Shown in pieces: positions 1-6,792 of a DNA stretch of 8,376 nucleotides. A program made the position numbers and the translations under genes. Position 1 is the first letter of the stretch. The number at the start of each line of letters is the position of its first letter. This DNA comes from Microbacterium sp. (GTDB lineage: Bacteria > Actinomycetota > Actinomycetes > Actinomycetales > Microbacteriaceae): NCBI GenBank assembly GCA_031286555.1, contig JAITUD010000237.1, positions 1 to 8,376 on the forward strand. Direction: 5' to 3'. The notes below the pieces were generated by a model. The model searched no databases and had not been told where the DNA came from. It worked only from the letters and a program-made list of their open reading frames with translations.

Positions 1-567
1 GCGAACGACTACGTCGAGCAGTTCGTGCAGGACGTCGACCGCGCCCGCGTGCTCACCGCCGCGAACGTCATGGAGCGTCCGCGCCCGGTGATCTCCGAGT
101 CGGCGGGGCCGCGCACCGCGCTGCGCCAGATGCGCGACAACTACATGTCGGCGACCTACGTGGTCGGCCGCGACCGCACGCTGCTCGGCATCGTCACCGA
201 CCGGGATGCGGTGAAGCTGGTGCGCAAGGGGCAGAGCGACCTCCGCACGGTGCTGAAGCCCGCCCCGCAGAGCGTGAACGAGGACTCCGTGCTGATGGAC
301 CTCTTCGTGCCCGCCGTCGAGTCGGTGCTGCCGCTGGCGGTCACCGACGACGAGAACCGCCTGGTCGGCGTCATCCCGCGCATCACGCTGCTCGCCGCGC
401 TCGGCCCCGGTACGACCGCGACCGAGGAGCTCACCCTGCCGCTGCAGCCGATGCCGCAGGCGATCATCAACGAGGTGCTCGGCGAGCCCGCGGAGACCAT
501 GGGCTCTCCGGTCGTGGGCGGCGGCGGCGCCTGCGCGGCTGACGCCTCCGAGGGGAAGGTGCTCTGA
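1..567 (+). CDS. proV: Osmoprotectant (glycine betaine/proline) ABC transporter ATPase, C-terminal CBS part
   Basis: Partial gene: reading frame 1 is open from the first base to the TGA at 565-567, giving 188 codons of C-terminal sequence. The first residues (NDYVEQFVQDVDRARVL) match the linker that follows the ATPase domain in ProV/OpuAA proteins. Two CBS domains follow, at about residues 15-77 (with GIVTDRDAVKLV) and 78-135 (with LVGVIPRITLLAAL). In this family the CBS pair senses ionic strength or nucleotide and gates ATPase activity at the inner face of the membrane. A tail of about 50 residues, rich in Gly/Ala/Pro near its end, follows the second CBS domain and is not recognised. The Walker motifs lie outside the window, so the ATPase assignment rests on the CBS pair and on the proW-proX genes downstream. 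Its stop overlaps the proW start by one base, implying translational coupling. Confidence 0.93.
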   Translation, partial: ANDYVEQFVQDVDRARVLTAANVMERPRPVISESAGPRTALRQMRDNYMSATYVVGRDRTLLGIVTDRDAVKLVRKGQSDLRTVLKPAPQSVNEDSVLMDLFVPAVESVLPLAVTDDENRLVGVIPRITLLAALGPGTTATEELTLPLQPMPQAIINEVLGEPAETMGSPVVGGGGACAADASEGKVL

Positions 568-1532
568 TGGACGGTTTCCGCATTCCGATCGGCGACTGGG
601 TCGAGAGCGTCATCAACTGGGTCAAGGACAACCTCGAGGGTCTGCTCGACGTCATCGCGATGGTCGTGCGCTTCCTGGTGGACGGCCTGACCGACATCCT
701 GGTGAACACGCCGGTGCCGCTGATGATCGTGATCTTCGCGCTGATCGCATGGCTGGTGCGCTCCTGGCAGCTCGCCGTCGGCACGATCATCTCGTTCGTG
801 CTGATCGTCGGCATGGACGCCTGGGAGTCCGCGATGCAGACCCTCGCCCTGGTGCTGGTGTCGACGATCGTCGCGATCGCCATCGCGATCCCGCTCGGCA
901 TCTGGTCGGCTCGAAGCTCCACCGTGCGCGCGATCCTGAAGCCGGTGCTCGACTTCATGCAGACGATGCCCGCGATGGTGTACCTGATCCCGGCGATCAT
1001 CTTCTTCAGCATCGGCGTCGTGCCGGGCCTCGTCGCCACCGTGATCTTCTCGCTGCCGCCCGGTGTCCGCCTCACCGAGCTGGGCATCCGCGGCGTCGAC
1101 TCCGAGACGGTCGAGGCCGGGCACGCCTTCGGCGCGACCAACGGGCAGATCCTGCGGGGCATCCAGCTTCCGCTCGCGATGCCCACGATCATGGCCGGCG
1201 TCAACCAGGTCATCATGCTCGCGCTGTCGATGGCGGTCATCGCCGGCATGGCCGGCGCCGACGGCCTCGGCAAGGACGTCGTGCAGGCGATCTCGACCGT
1301 CGACGTCCCGCTGGGCGTCGAGTCCGGCCTGGCCGTCGTGCTGATCGCGGTCTACCTCGACCGCGTCACCGCCGCGCTGGGCACGCCAGGCGAGTACCGC
1401 TCATCCCTGCTCGGAACGCTGACGCGCCGCCGCGCGGCTCAGCGCGCTCAGCGTGCGGATGCCGCGGCCCAGGCCGCGCAGATCCATGACGAGACCGAGC
1501 GCGAGAAGGTCCGTCGCACGTCGACGATCTGA
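567..1532 (+). CDS. proW: Osmoprotectant ABC transporter permease
   Basis: A 321-residue inner-membrane permease of the ProW/OpuAB type. Hydrophobic segments lie at about residues 50-64, 70-84, 91-112, 133-150, 152-165, 207-228 and 251-264. The cytoplasmic coupling (EAA) loop, which docks on the ATPase, is at about 183-202: EAGHAFGA, then a Gly, then LPLAMPTI. The motif MQTMPAMVYLIPA at 131-143 is typical of betaine/choline/proline permeases. The start at 567 overlaps the proV stop as TGATG and is preceded by a purine-rich Shine-Dalgarno stretch (GAGGGGAAGG, about 550-559). The protein forms the membrane channel for the ligand delivered by ProX. Its last 35 residues are an Arg/Ala/Gln-rich charged tail, predicted cytoplasmic, with no recognised domain. 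The exact ligand (glycine betaine, proline betaine, carnitine or choline) cannot be read from the permease. Confidence 0.95.
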   Translation: MDGFRIPIGDWVESVINWVKDNLEGLLDVIAMVVRFLVDGLTDILVNTPVPLMIVIFALIAWLVRSWQLAVGTIISFVLIVGMDAWESAMQTLALVLVSTIVAIAIAIPLGIWSARSSTVRAILKPVLDFMQTMPAMVYLIPAIIFFSIGVVPGLVATVIFSLPPGVRLTELGIRGVDSETVEAGHAFGATNGQILRGIQLPLAMPTIMAGVNQVIMLALSMAVIAGMAGADGLGKDVVQAISTVDVPLGVESGLAVVLIAVYLDRVTAALGTPGEYRSSLLGTLTRRRAAQRAQRADAAAQAAQIHDETEREKVRRTSTI

Positions 1533-1585
1533 CACCCGAACCCATACGGAACACAGCAGAAGAAACATACGGAAGGACTCACACC

Positions 1586-2497
1586 ATGAAGTACGGACGC
1601 ATCACAGCGGTCGCAGCACTCGGCGTCACCGCCGCCCTCGCCCTCGCGGGCTGCTCGGGCAACGGCGGCGACCCGGATGCCGGCGGCTCGGGCGACGGGG
1701 CCAAGGGCACCATCACCCTCGGCTACATCCCGTCCTGGACCGACGGCCTCAGCATGGCCTACCTGCTGCAGGACCAGTACGAGAAGCTCGGCTACGACGT
1801 CAAGATGACCACGCTCACCGAGGCCGGCCCGCTGTACGCGGGGCTCTCGCAGGGCGATGTCGACATGTACCCGTCGGCGTGGCCCGAGGTCACGCACGCC
1901 GAGTACATGAAGAAGTACGGCAAGGACCTCGAGGACCTCGGCGCGTACTACGAGAACGCCGTGCTGACCATCGCGGTTCCCAGCTACACGAAGATCGACT
2001 CGATCGCCGACCTCAAGGGCAACGCCGACATGTTCGACGGCAAGATCATCGGCATCGAGCCGGGTGCCGGCCTCACCGGTGTCACGCAGGACAAGATGAT
2101 GCCGGAGTACGGCCTGGACGGCGAGTACAAGCTGGAGACCTCGTCGACGGCGGCCATGCTCACGGTGCTCGGCGAGGCGATCGACAAGAAGAAGGACGTC
2201 GTCGTCACGCTGTGGAAGCCGTTCTGGGCGAACACCGCCTATGACGTGAAGACGCTCGAGGACCCGAAGGGCGCCATGGGCACCCCGGAGACCCTGAACT
2301 TCATGGGTCACAAGGGCTTCGCGGACAAGTTCCCCGAGGCCGCCGAGCTGGCCGGCAAGATCAAGCTCGACGACGACCAGTACGGTTCGCTCGAGGACAT
2401 GGTCGTGAACGAGTACGGCAAGGGCAAGGAGGCCGAGGCAGTGGATGCCTGGCTGAAGGAGAACGGCGACCAGTTCGACTGGGTCGTCAAGGGCTGA
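1586..2497 (+). CDS. proX: Osmoprotectant ABC transporter substrate-binding lipoprotein
   Basis: A 303-residue type II substrate-binding protein of the OpuAC/ProX family. A lipoprotein signal is clear: MKYGR, a hydrophobic core, then LALAGC with the lipidated Cys at residue 23, followed by a Gly/Asp/Ser linker. The mature domain starts near GTITLGYIPSW (41-51). Trp residues at 51, 99 (in SAWPE), 210 and 214 (in TLWKPFW) are candidates for the aromatic cage that binds quaternary ammonium ligands in this family. Which of them contact ligand is inference. The protein would sit on the outer face of the membrane and feed ProW. The ATG at 1586 has a good Shine-Dalgarno (GGAAGGA, 1571-1577, 8 bases away). 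The 53-base gap after proW is larger than elsewhere in the operon. It could hold a processing site or promoter that raises the binding protein relative to the membrane subunits, but I see no clear promoter there. Confidence 0.95.
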   Translation: MKYGRITAVAALGVTAALALAGCSGNGGDPDAGGSGDGAKGTITLGYIPSWTDGLSMAYLLQDQYEKLGYDVKMTTLTEAGPLYAGLSQGDVDMYPSAWPEVTHAEYMKKYGKDLEDLGAYYENAVLTIAVPSYTKIDSIADLKGNADMFDGKIIGIEPGAGLTGVTQDKMMPEYGLDGEYKLETSSTAAMLTVLGEAIDKKKDVVVTLWKPFWANTAYDVKTLEDPKGAMGTPETLNFMGHKGFADKFPEAAELAGKIKLDDDQYGSLEDMVVNEYGKGKEAEAVDAWLKENGDQFDWVVKG

Positions 2498-2512
2498 CCC
2501 TCCGCGCCTGAT

Positions 2513-2558
2513 CGCCGACGCCCCCTCTGAATCAGTGGATTCGGAGGGGGCGTCGGTG
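2513..2558. terminator. Bidirectional hairpin terminator between proX and the rhodanese gene
   Basis: The arms at 2515-2533 and 2538-2556 form a 19-bp stem with one G-T wobble and a 4-base loop (AGTG). Two further outer pairs (one of them a wobble) extend it to 2513-2558. It lies between the convergent proX stop (2497) and the rhodanese stop (2561). There is no long T tract on either side, as is usual for high-GC actinomycete terminators, so rho-independent function is likely but not certain. It would serve both strands. Confidence 0.8.
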
Positions 2559-2560
2559 CG

Positions 2561-2980
2561 TCAGTGCTCGGCGGTGACCAGCGGGTCGGGCGTGCGCCGC
2601 GTGACGACCCCGTCCTCCTCGACCGGGAAGCCGTTGCGCACCCAGTACTCGTACCCGCCGAGCAGCTCGCGGGTGTCGAGCCCCGCGGCGAGCAGGATGC
2701 GGGCGGTCGCCGTCGCTCCGTTGCATCCGGGCCCCCAGCCGTACACGACCAGGGTGCGGTCGCGGGGGAGCGCCGCGAGAGCGGCATCCAGGCCCTTCGT
2801 CGGCAGGTGCAGCGCGCCGGCGATGTGCCCGTGGTCCCAGGACTCCTGGCGGCGGGTGTCGACGAGCACGGCCTCGCCGCGCTCGACCGCCACAGCGGCG
2901 GCGACCACGTCGATGTCGTACTCGAGGCGCGCGTCGACGTGCGCGAGCCGTGCGGCGATGATCTCGGCGGATGTCGTCAT
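2561..2980 (-). CDS. Single-domain rhodanese (sulfurtransferase-like) protein
   Basis: A 139-residue single-domain rhodanese with no signal peptide, so probably cytoplasmic. The two landmark motifs are present: VLVDTRRQESWDHGHIAGALHLP (38-60, a CH2A-like region) and a catalytic loop YGWGPGCNGATATA (80-93) with the candidate persulfide-forming Cys at 86. LGGYEYWVRNGFPVE (107-121) is the typical C-terminal helix. The loop reads GPGCNGAT rather than the common CxxGxR, which I remember as a recurring rhodanese subfamily with the same surrounding residues. An N-terminal extension of about 25 residues precedes the domain. Translation starts at 2980 inside the stop of the upstream regulator gene (ATGA overlap), so the two are coupled. 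A role in handling sulfur released from the substrate of the neighbouring system is inference. The physiological acceptor is unknown, and catalytic activity cannot be assumed from the motif alone. Confidence 0.9.
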   Translation of the reverse strand: MTTSAEIIAARLAHVDARLEYDIDVVAAAVAVERGEAVLVDTRRQESWDHGHIAGALHLPTKGLDAALAALPRDRTLVVYGWGPGCNGATATARILLAAGLDTRELLGGYEYWVRNGFPVEEDGVVTRRTPDPLVTAEH

Positions 2981-3696
2981 CGCGTGCGCGCCTCGTCCAG
3001 GTAGGCGTACGCCGTCACCCGCGAGATGCCCAGCCGCTTCGCGATCGACTCGATGGACTTGCGCATCTGCGTGGCGCCGCGCCGGTCGAGCTTCTCGAGG
3101 ACGGCGATCCTGTCGTCGCGGGACATCTGCTCGACGGGGCGTCCGATCTCGGCGATCGCCGCGGTGATCATCGCGTCCATCACCGACACCAGGTCGGTGC
3201 CGAAGTGCTCGTGCGGGCCGGGCTCCGCACCGCCGGTCGGCGGGAGAAGCGCCTCGAGCATGTTCCTCGCCTGCTGGATCGGGCTGAGGTCGACGTTGAT
3301 GCAGAACGAGGCGATGATGTCGCCGGCCGCGTTGCGGAAGTACACCGACGAGCAGCGCAGCTCGCGGCCGTCGCTCGTGGTCCCGCGGTATCCGAAGGCG
3401 TCGTGGTCGGCCTGCCGGTCCTTCATGACGTCCAGACCCAGCGAGGTCGACGGGCCGCCGACGGATCGCCCGGTCACGTGCCCGTTCTCGATGGCCATGA
3501 TGGTGTGCCCGAGGTCGACGTCGGCGCCGTCGAGGTTGTGCAGCACGACCTCGACCGAGGGGCCGGCCGCGGTCGCGAGGGCCCGCATCACGGGTTGATA
3601 GAGCCGCAGCACCTCCTCCGCGCTCTCGTAGGTCTCGCGGGCGGCGGCGCCCGCCAGGGCACTCGCCGTCGCGTCCGTCGTCGACTGGGTCGCCAT
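2977..3696 (-). CDS. YheO/DauR-type transcriptional regulator (PAS_6 + HTH_22)
   Basis: A 239-residue cytoplasmic DNA-binding protein. The sensor-like N-terminal part, about residues 25-145, carries YheO/PAS_6 marks: VVLHNLDG at 51-57, a Gly-Arg-Ser-Val-Gly stretch near 76-80, FGYRG at 101-105 and SSVYFRNAAGDIIASFCINVD at 116-136. The C-terminal helix-turn-helix is at about 190-238, with KSIESIAKRLGISRVTAYAYL at 213-233. DauR, a family member in Pseudomonas aeruginosa, regulates D-arginine catabolism; the ligand here is unknown. The ATG at 3696 has a Shine-Dalgarno GAGGTG (3706-3701) four bases upstream. The gene is divergent from the symporter at 3836 and its stop overlaps the rhodanese start by 4 bases. 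Regulation of the divergent transporter plus autoregulation is the simplest reading. The dyads in the intergenic region are candidate sites. Confidence 0.9.
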   Translation of the reverse strand: MATQSTTDATASALAGAAARETYESAEEVLRLYQPVMRALATAAGPSVEVVLHNLDGADVDLGHTIMAIENGHVTGRSVGGPSTSLGLDVMKDRQADHDAFGYRGTTSDGRELRCSSVYFRNAAGDIIASFCINVDLSPIQQARNMLEALLPPTGGAEPGPHEHFGTDLVSVMDAMITAAIAEIGRPVEQMSRDDRIAVLEKLDRRGATQMRKSIESIAKRLGISRVTAYAYLDEARTR

Positions 3697-3711
3697 CGTC
3701 CACCTCTGCTT

Positions 3712-3758
3712 TACAAAAAATCTTTGTACTGGACAGATTGTCTATGTCGGGCTAGTTT
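3712..3758 (+). promoter_or_regulatory. Divergent control region: two dyads and a candidate promoter for the symporter
   Basis: This AT-rich patch lies in an otherwise GC-rich intergenic region (3697-3835). Dyad 1 at 3712-3728 is TACAAA-N5-TTTGTA with perfect 6-base arms. Dyad 2 at 3732-3742 is GACA-GAT-TGTC. Both have the form ACA...TGT and their centres are 17 bases apart. A plausible sigma-70-like promoter for the symporter is TGGACA (3730-3735), 17 bases, then TAGTTT (3753-3758). Dyad 2 overlaps the -35 element, a position suited to repression. Dyad 1 lies 16 bases upstream of the regulator start codon. Assignment to the YheO-type regulator is inference. Confidence 0.5.
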
Positions 3759-3835
3759 AGCCACCACGCCCCGCCACGTCGAGGGCGGATCCGACTTCAC
3801 CCGACACTCCGCATCACCCGAGCAAGGAGGCTCCC

Positions 3836-5191
3836 ATGTCAACAGTCGCCGAGACGCGCGGCTTGACACCTCGACAGCGCAAGACGGTCGCCGGCGGCGC
3901 CATCGGCACGCTCATCGAGTACTACGACTACTACCTGTACGGCCTGGCATCGGCCGCCGTCTTCCCCGCGGTGTTCTTCTCGACCGACGACCCTGTGATC
4001 GCACAGCTGGCGTCGTTCGCCACCTTCGCGGTCGGGTTCTTCCTCCGCCCGGTCGGCGGCATCGTGTGGGGCATCGTCGGCGACCGCGTCGGTCGCAAGG
4101 TCGTGCTGATGACGACCGTGGTCGGCATGGGCATCGCGACGGCCGGCATCGGCCTCATCCCCTCAGACCAGGCGATCGGCATCGCGGCGCCGCTGCTGCT
4201 GCTCCTGTGCCGGCTCTTCCAGGGCTTCTTCGTCGGCGGTGAGATGGGCGGCGCGGCGACCATGGTCGTCGAGGCCGCGCCCACCGGCCGGAAGGGTCTG
4301 TACGGCGCCTTCCTGATCACCGGCGCCGGTGTCGCCAACGTCGTCTCCGGCGGTCTGATGGCCGCCCTCGGCCTCGCGCCGGAGTCATGGTTCCTGCAGT
4401 GGGGATGGCGCATCCCGTTCGTGTTCTCGATCGTGCTCGCCATCGTGGCCGTCATCCTGCGCCGCCACCTGGAGGAGTCCGAGCAGTTCACCGAGACGCA
4501 GGCGCTGCAGCTCGCCGCCGCGGGCAAGAAGGCCAACCCGCTGGTCGAGGCCTTCCGGCACCCGAAGAACGCGATCATGGGCATCCTGATCGGCCTGCCG
4601 CAGTCGATCGCGGGCTACGTCATCCTCACCTACGGCCTCGGCTTCATGGTGTCGAACAAGCACCTGCCGGCGTGGATGGGCTTCGCCGGGACGATGATCG
4701 TCGGCCTGCTCCAGATCGTCGTCGCCCCGCTGTGGGGCCACATCTCCGACCGGATCGGCCGTCGCACGGTCTACATCATCGGATGCATCGGCTTCGCGGC
4801 CATGGTCTACCCGGCGTTCGCGCTGTTCACCACCGGCAACATGTGGCTGATCTGGCTGGGTCAGATCCTCGGGTTCGTGGTGTTCGGCGTCGCGATGCAG
4901 GCGACCCTTGCGACGATGCTCGCCGAGATGTTCGACCCCGAGGCGCGCACCACCGGTGTGAACATCGGCTACCAGATCTCGAACACCCTCGGCGGCGGCC
5001 TCGCGCCGTTCATCTGCACCGCGCTGGTCGCCTGGGCCGGCGGAGCCTTCTGGCCGGTCGTCGTCTACGCCGCCGTCATCTCGATCGTCGGCGTGATCGC
5101 GACCCTGAAGGCGTCGATCATCCCCGACGTGGAGGGCGCGGGTCGCCTGCACGAGCTCGCCGCCACGACGACGGTGAAGACCACCGTCTGA
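3836..5191 (+). CDS. MFS transporter, metabolite:H+ symporter (MHS) family
   Basis: A 451-residue integral membrane protein with about 12 hydrophobic segments. MHS-family marks are: GTLIEYYDYYLYG in the first helix (24-36), RPVGG with GDRVGRK at 71-88 (loop 2-3), RLFQGFFVGGE at 126-136, WGWRIPFVFS at 189-198, and LEESEQF at 212-218. The second half repeats the loop motif as GHISDRIGRR. The family moves carboxylates and zwitterions such as alpha-ketoglutarate, shikimate, dicarboxylates and proline/betaine (ProP) with protons; the substrate here cannot be read from sequence. The start at 3836 has a strong Shine-Dalgarno, AAGGAGG at 3824-3830. It is divergent from the YheO-type regulator, its likely controller. 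A hairpin follows, so it appears to be a single-gene transcript. It could also supply Region C with a sugar acid, but the terminator and separate operator argue for a different regulon. Confidence 0.93.
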   Translation: MSTVAETRGLTPRQRKTVAGGAIGTLIEYYDYYLYGLASAAVFPAVFFSTDDPVIAQLASFATFAVGFFLRPVGGIVWGIVGDRVGRKVVLMTTVVGMGIATAGIGLIPSDQAIGIAAPLLLLLCRLFQGFFVGGEMGGAATMVVEAAPTGRKGLYGAFLITGAGVANVVSGGLMAALGLAPESWFLQWGWRIPFVFSIVLAIVAVILRRHLEESEQFTETQALQLAAAGKKANPLVEAFRHPKNAIMGILIGLPQSIAGYVILTYGLGFMVSNKHLPAWMGFAGTMIVGLLQIVVAPLWGHISDRIGRRTVYIIGCIGFAAMVYPAFALFTTGNMWLIWLGQILGFVVFGVAMQATLATMLAEMFDPEARTTGVNIGYQISNTLGGGLAPFICTALVAWAGGAFWPVVVYAAVISIVGVIATLKASIIPDVEGAGRLHELAATTTVKTTV

Positions 5192-5215
5192 GCGAGCGGA
5201 TGCTGCCACGGCACA

Positions 5216-5253
5216 GAGCAGCCCCGAGTGCGTACGCGCACCCGGGGCTGCTC
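5216..5253. terminator. Bidirectional hairpin terminator between the symporter and eda
   Basis: An 11-bp perfect outer stem (GAGCAGCCCCG with CGGGGCTGCTC) continues after one A-C mismatch into a further 5-bp stem (GTGCG/CGCAC) closed by a TACG tetraloop. It lies 24 bases after the symporter stop and 8 bases beyond the eda stop, between convergent genes. No T tract is present, so termination is inferred from stem strength and position. Confidence 0.8.
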
Positions 5254-5261
5254 CCGCGCGT

Positions 5262-5864
5262 TCAGCCGAGCAGTCGCGCCAGCGCGGGCAGCTGCGTCTC
5301 GTCCTCGAGGGCGGAGCCGACGGCGACGACCCGCACCCCGGCATCCAGGTACGCCTGCGCATTGCCGGAGTCCATGCCGCCGGTGGCGACGAACCGCGCC
5401 TGCGGGAACGGTCCGCGCATGGCAGGGAACCAGCCCGTGCCGAGCAGGGATGCCGGGAACGCCTTGAGCCAGGTGAGGCCCTCGCCCAGCGCGTGCTGCA
5501 CCTCGGAGGCGGTGGAGACGCCGGGCAGAGCCGGCATCCCGGCCTCGTGCGAGGCGCGCACGACGTCGACGTCGAAGCCGGGGCTCACGGTGAACGCGGC
5601 GCCCGCCTCGGCGGCCTGGCGCACGTGCTCGCGGGACACGACGGTGCCCGCGCCCACGGTCAGCCCGCGCTCGCGGGCCGCCTCGGCGAGCACGCGCAGC
5701 GCCTCGACGTCGGTCGGCGTCTGCACGGGCACCTCGACGGCGGTGATGCCGAGGTCCCACGCGCGGGTGGCGGTGGCGAGCGTGCGCTCGACCCCCATGC
5801 CGCGCAGGATCGCCATCAGCGGCACGTCGCGGAAGATCTCTTCGAACGCGGAGTTGTCGGTCAT
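5262..5864 (-). CDS. eda: KDPG-type aldolase (2-keto-3-deoxy-6-phosphogluconate aldolase)
   Basis: A 200-residue class I aldolase of the KDPG/KDPGal family, near the usual length. It cleaves 2-keto-3-deoxy-6-phosphogluconate to pyruvate and glyceraldehyde-3-phosphate in the cytoplasm. Visible residues: AILRG at 18-22, catalytic Glu44 in VEVPVQTP, GAGTV at 71-75, PGVSTASE at 114-121, Schiff-base Lys134 in WLKAFPAS, and Thr161 in VATGG. The 44-50 segment and LKAFPAS resemble DgoA (KDPGal aldolase) more than E. coli Eda, whose Arg49 is replaced here by Gln48. Thr161, which I recall as the KDPG-type residue (Val in DgoA), is kept. KDPG is therefore preferred, and KDPGal is not excluded. The start at 5864 has a Shine-Dalgarno GAGAGG (5876-5871) overlapping the kdgK stop, 6 bases from the ATG. 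It is operonic with kdgK, separated by 10 bases. Confidence 0.88.
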   Translation of the reverse strand: MTDNSAFEEIFRDVPLMAILRGMGVERTLATATRAWDLGITAVEVPVQTPTDVEALRVLAEAARERGLTVGAGTVVSREHVRQAAEAGAAFTVSPGFDVDVVRASHEAGMPALPGVSTASEVQHALGEGLTWLKAFPASLLGTGWFPAMRGPFPQARFVATGGMDSGNAQAYLDAGVRVVAVGSALEDETQLPALARLLG

Positions 5865-5874
5865 GAGGGGCCTC

Positions 5875-6792
5875 TCAGATGTCGTCGGGAACGAGGTCGC
5901 CGGTGGACTGCAGCCCGAGATGCGCCCGGCGGTGGCCGGCGGCGAGCCGCTCGGCGGCGTCCGCGCCCTGCATCCGGGCGACGAGGTAGCCGGCGGCGAA
6001 GGCATCGCCGGCGCCGACGGCCTCGACCACCTCGGTCTTGATCGCGGGCACGAAGGTGCGCACGTCGGCGTCGCCGCTGCGCTGGAACTCGGTCGCGCCG
6101 ACGTCGCCGTCCTTGACGACGAGCAGTTCCGGCTCGGGCAGCAGGGCGCGCACGGCATCCGCGTCGGAGGTTCCCCACAGTCCCTCGGCCTCGTCGAGGC
6201 CGACGAAGACGATGCCGGCACGCCGCGCGCGGGCGAGCAGCACCGGGGCTGCCGCGTCGGGCTCCCAGAGGGCCGCCCGGTGGTTGACATCGAAGCTCAG
6301 GATGCCGGGCCCGGCGTCGACGCGATCGATGACGGTGTCGATCAGCATGAAGCAGGTGGCCGACAGCGGCGGCGTGATGCCCGTGACGTGCACGATCTCG
6401 GCCTGCTCCAGCGGAATCTCGGCGACGGTCGCCGGGCTCATCATCGAGGCCGCGGAGTCGCGTCGGTAGTAGAGCACCCCGCGCCCCGGGTCCTTGAAGT
6501 AGACGCCCGTCGGCGCATGCGGGTCGGTCGTGACCCAGGTCACGTCGACGCCGTGTCGGGCGACCTCCTCGCGCACGCGCACGCCGAGGGCGTCGTCGCC
6601 GAGGGCGCTGACCCAGGCCGTCGGCACGCCGAGCTGGGCGGCGTGGACCGCGACGTTCGACTCGGCACCGCCGACGAGCAGCCGCATGTCCACGGCGGTG
6701 GCCAGCGGCTCCGCGAGTGCGGGGGTGACGAGGGCCATGGTCTCACCGATGGTGATGAGGCGTGGTGCGGAGGCGTCGGGCATGGTTACCAT
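5875..6792 (-). CDS. kdgK: 2-keto-3-deoxygluconate kinase (PfkB family)
   Basis: A 305-residue PfkB-family sugar kinase that would phosphorylate 2-keto-3-deoxygluconate to KDPG with ATP, feeding the adjacent aldolase. Numbering here is from the second Met (6783, MPDA). GGAESNVAVHAAQLGV (38-53) is the N-terminal PfkB signature. YYRRDSAAS (105-113) and FDVNHRAALW (164-173) match 2-keto-3-deoxygluconate kinases. VGAGDAF (256-262) holds the catalytic Asp260 of the GAGD anion-hole motif. The start is uncertain: ATGs at 6792 and 6783 are both in frame and neither has a Shine-Dalgarno. A longer frame runs to 6936 but would cover the divergent gene, so it is rejected. A leaderless transcript is possible. 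The gene is divergent from the dehydratase at 6861 and shares a 68-base control region with it. Related substrates such as 2-keto-3-deoxygalactonate cannot be excluded. Confidence 0.9.
   Translation of the reverse strand: MVTMPDASAPRLITIGETMALVTPALAEPLATAVDMRLLVGGAESNVAVHAAQLGVPTAWVSALGDDALGVRVREEVARHGVDVTWVTTDPHAPTGVYFKDPGRGVLYYRRDSAASMMSPATVAEIPLEQAEIVHVTGITPPLSATCFMLIDTVIDRVDAGPGILSFDVNHRAALWEPDAAAPVLLARARRAGIVFVGLDEAEGLWGTSDADAVRALLPEPELLVVKDGDVGATEFQRSGDADVRTFVPAIKTEVVEAVGAGDAFAAGYLVARMQGADAAERLAAGHRRAHLGLQSTGDLVPDDI

Noticed and set aside
156..1273. Long open frames antisense to proV and proW
   Set aside because: Low-complexity His/Asp/Arg or Ser/Thr/Arg composition, opposite well-supported transporter genes.
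1543..1574. Direct repeat CATACGGAA at 1543-1551 and 1566-1574 between proW and proX
   Set aside because: Only 9 bases long. The second copy coincides with the proX Shine-Dalgarno, so chance or a duplicated ribosome-binding region is enough; no regulator is implied.
2561..3703. A 380-residue reading of the rhodanese with a long N-terminal extension
   Set aside because: The extra 240 residues overlap the YheO-type regulator out of frame and have shadow composition. The ATG at 2980 gives a normal rhodanese with ATGA coupling.
3759..3823. Possible small gene or riboswitch in the symporter leader
   Set aside because: The stretch is short, has no ORF with a ribosome-binding site, and shows no recognisable aptamer core or strong hairpin.
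5262..6290. A 342-residue reading of eda with an N-terminal extension
   Set aside because: The extension overlaps kdgK out of frame. The ATG at 5864 has a Shine-Dalgarno and gives the usual family length.
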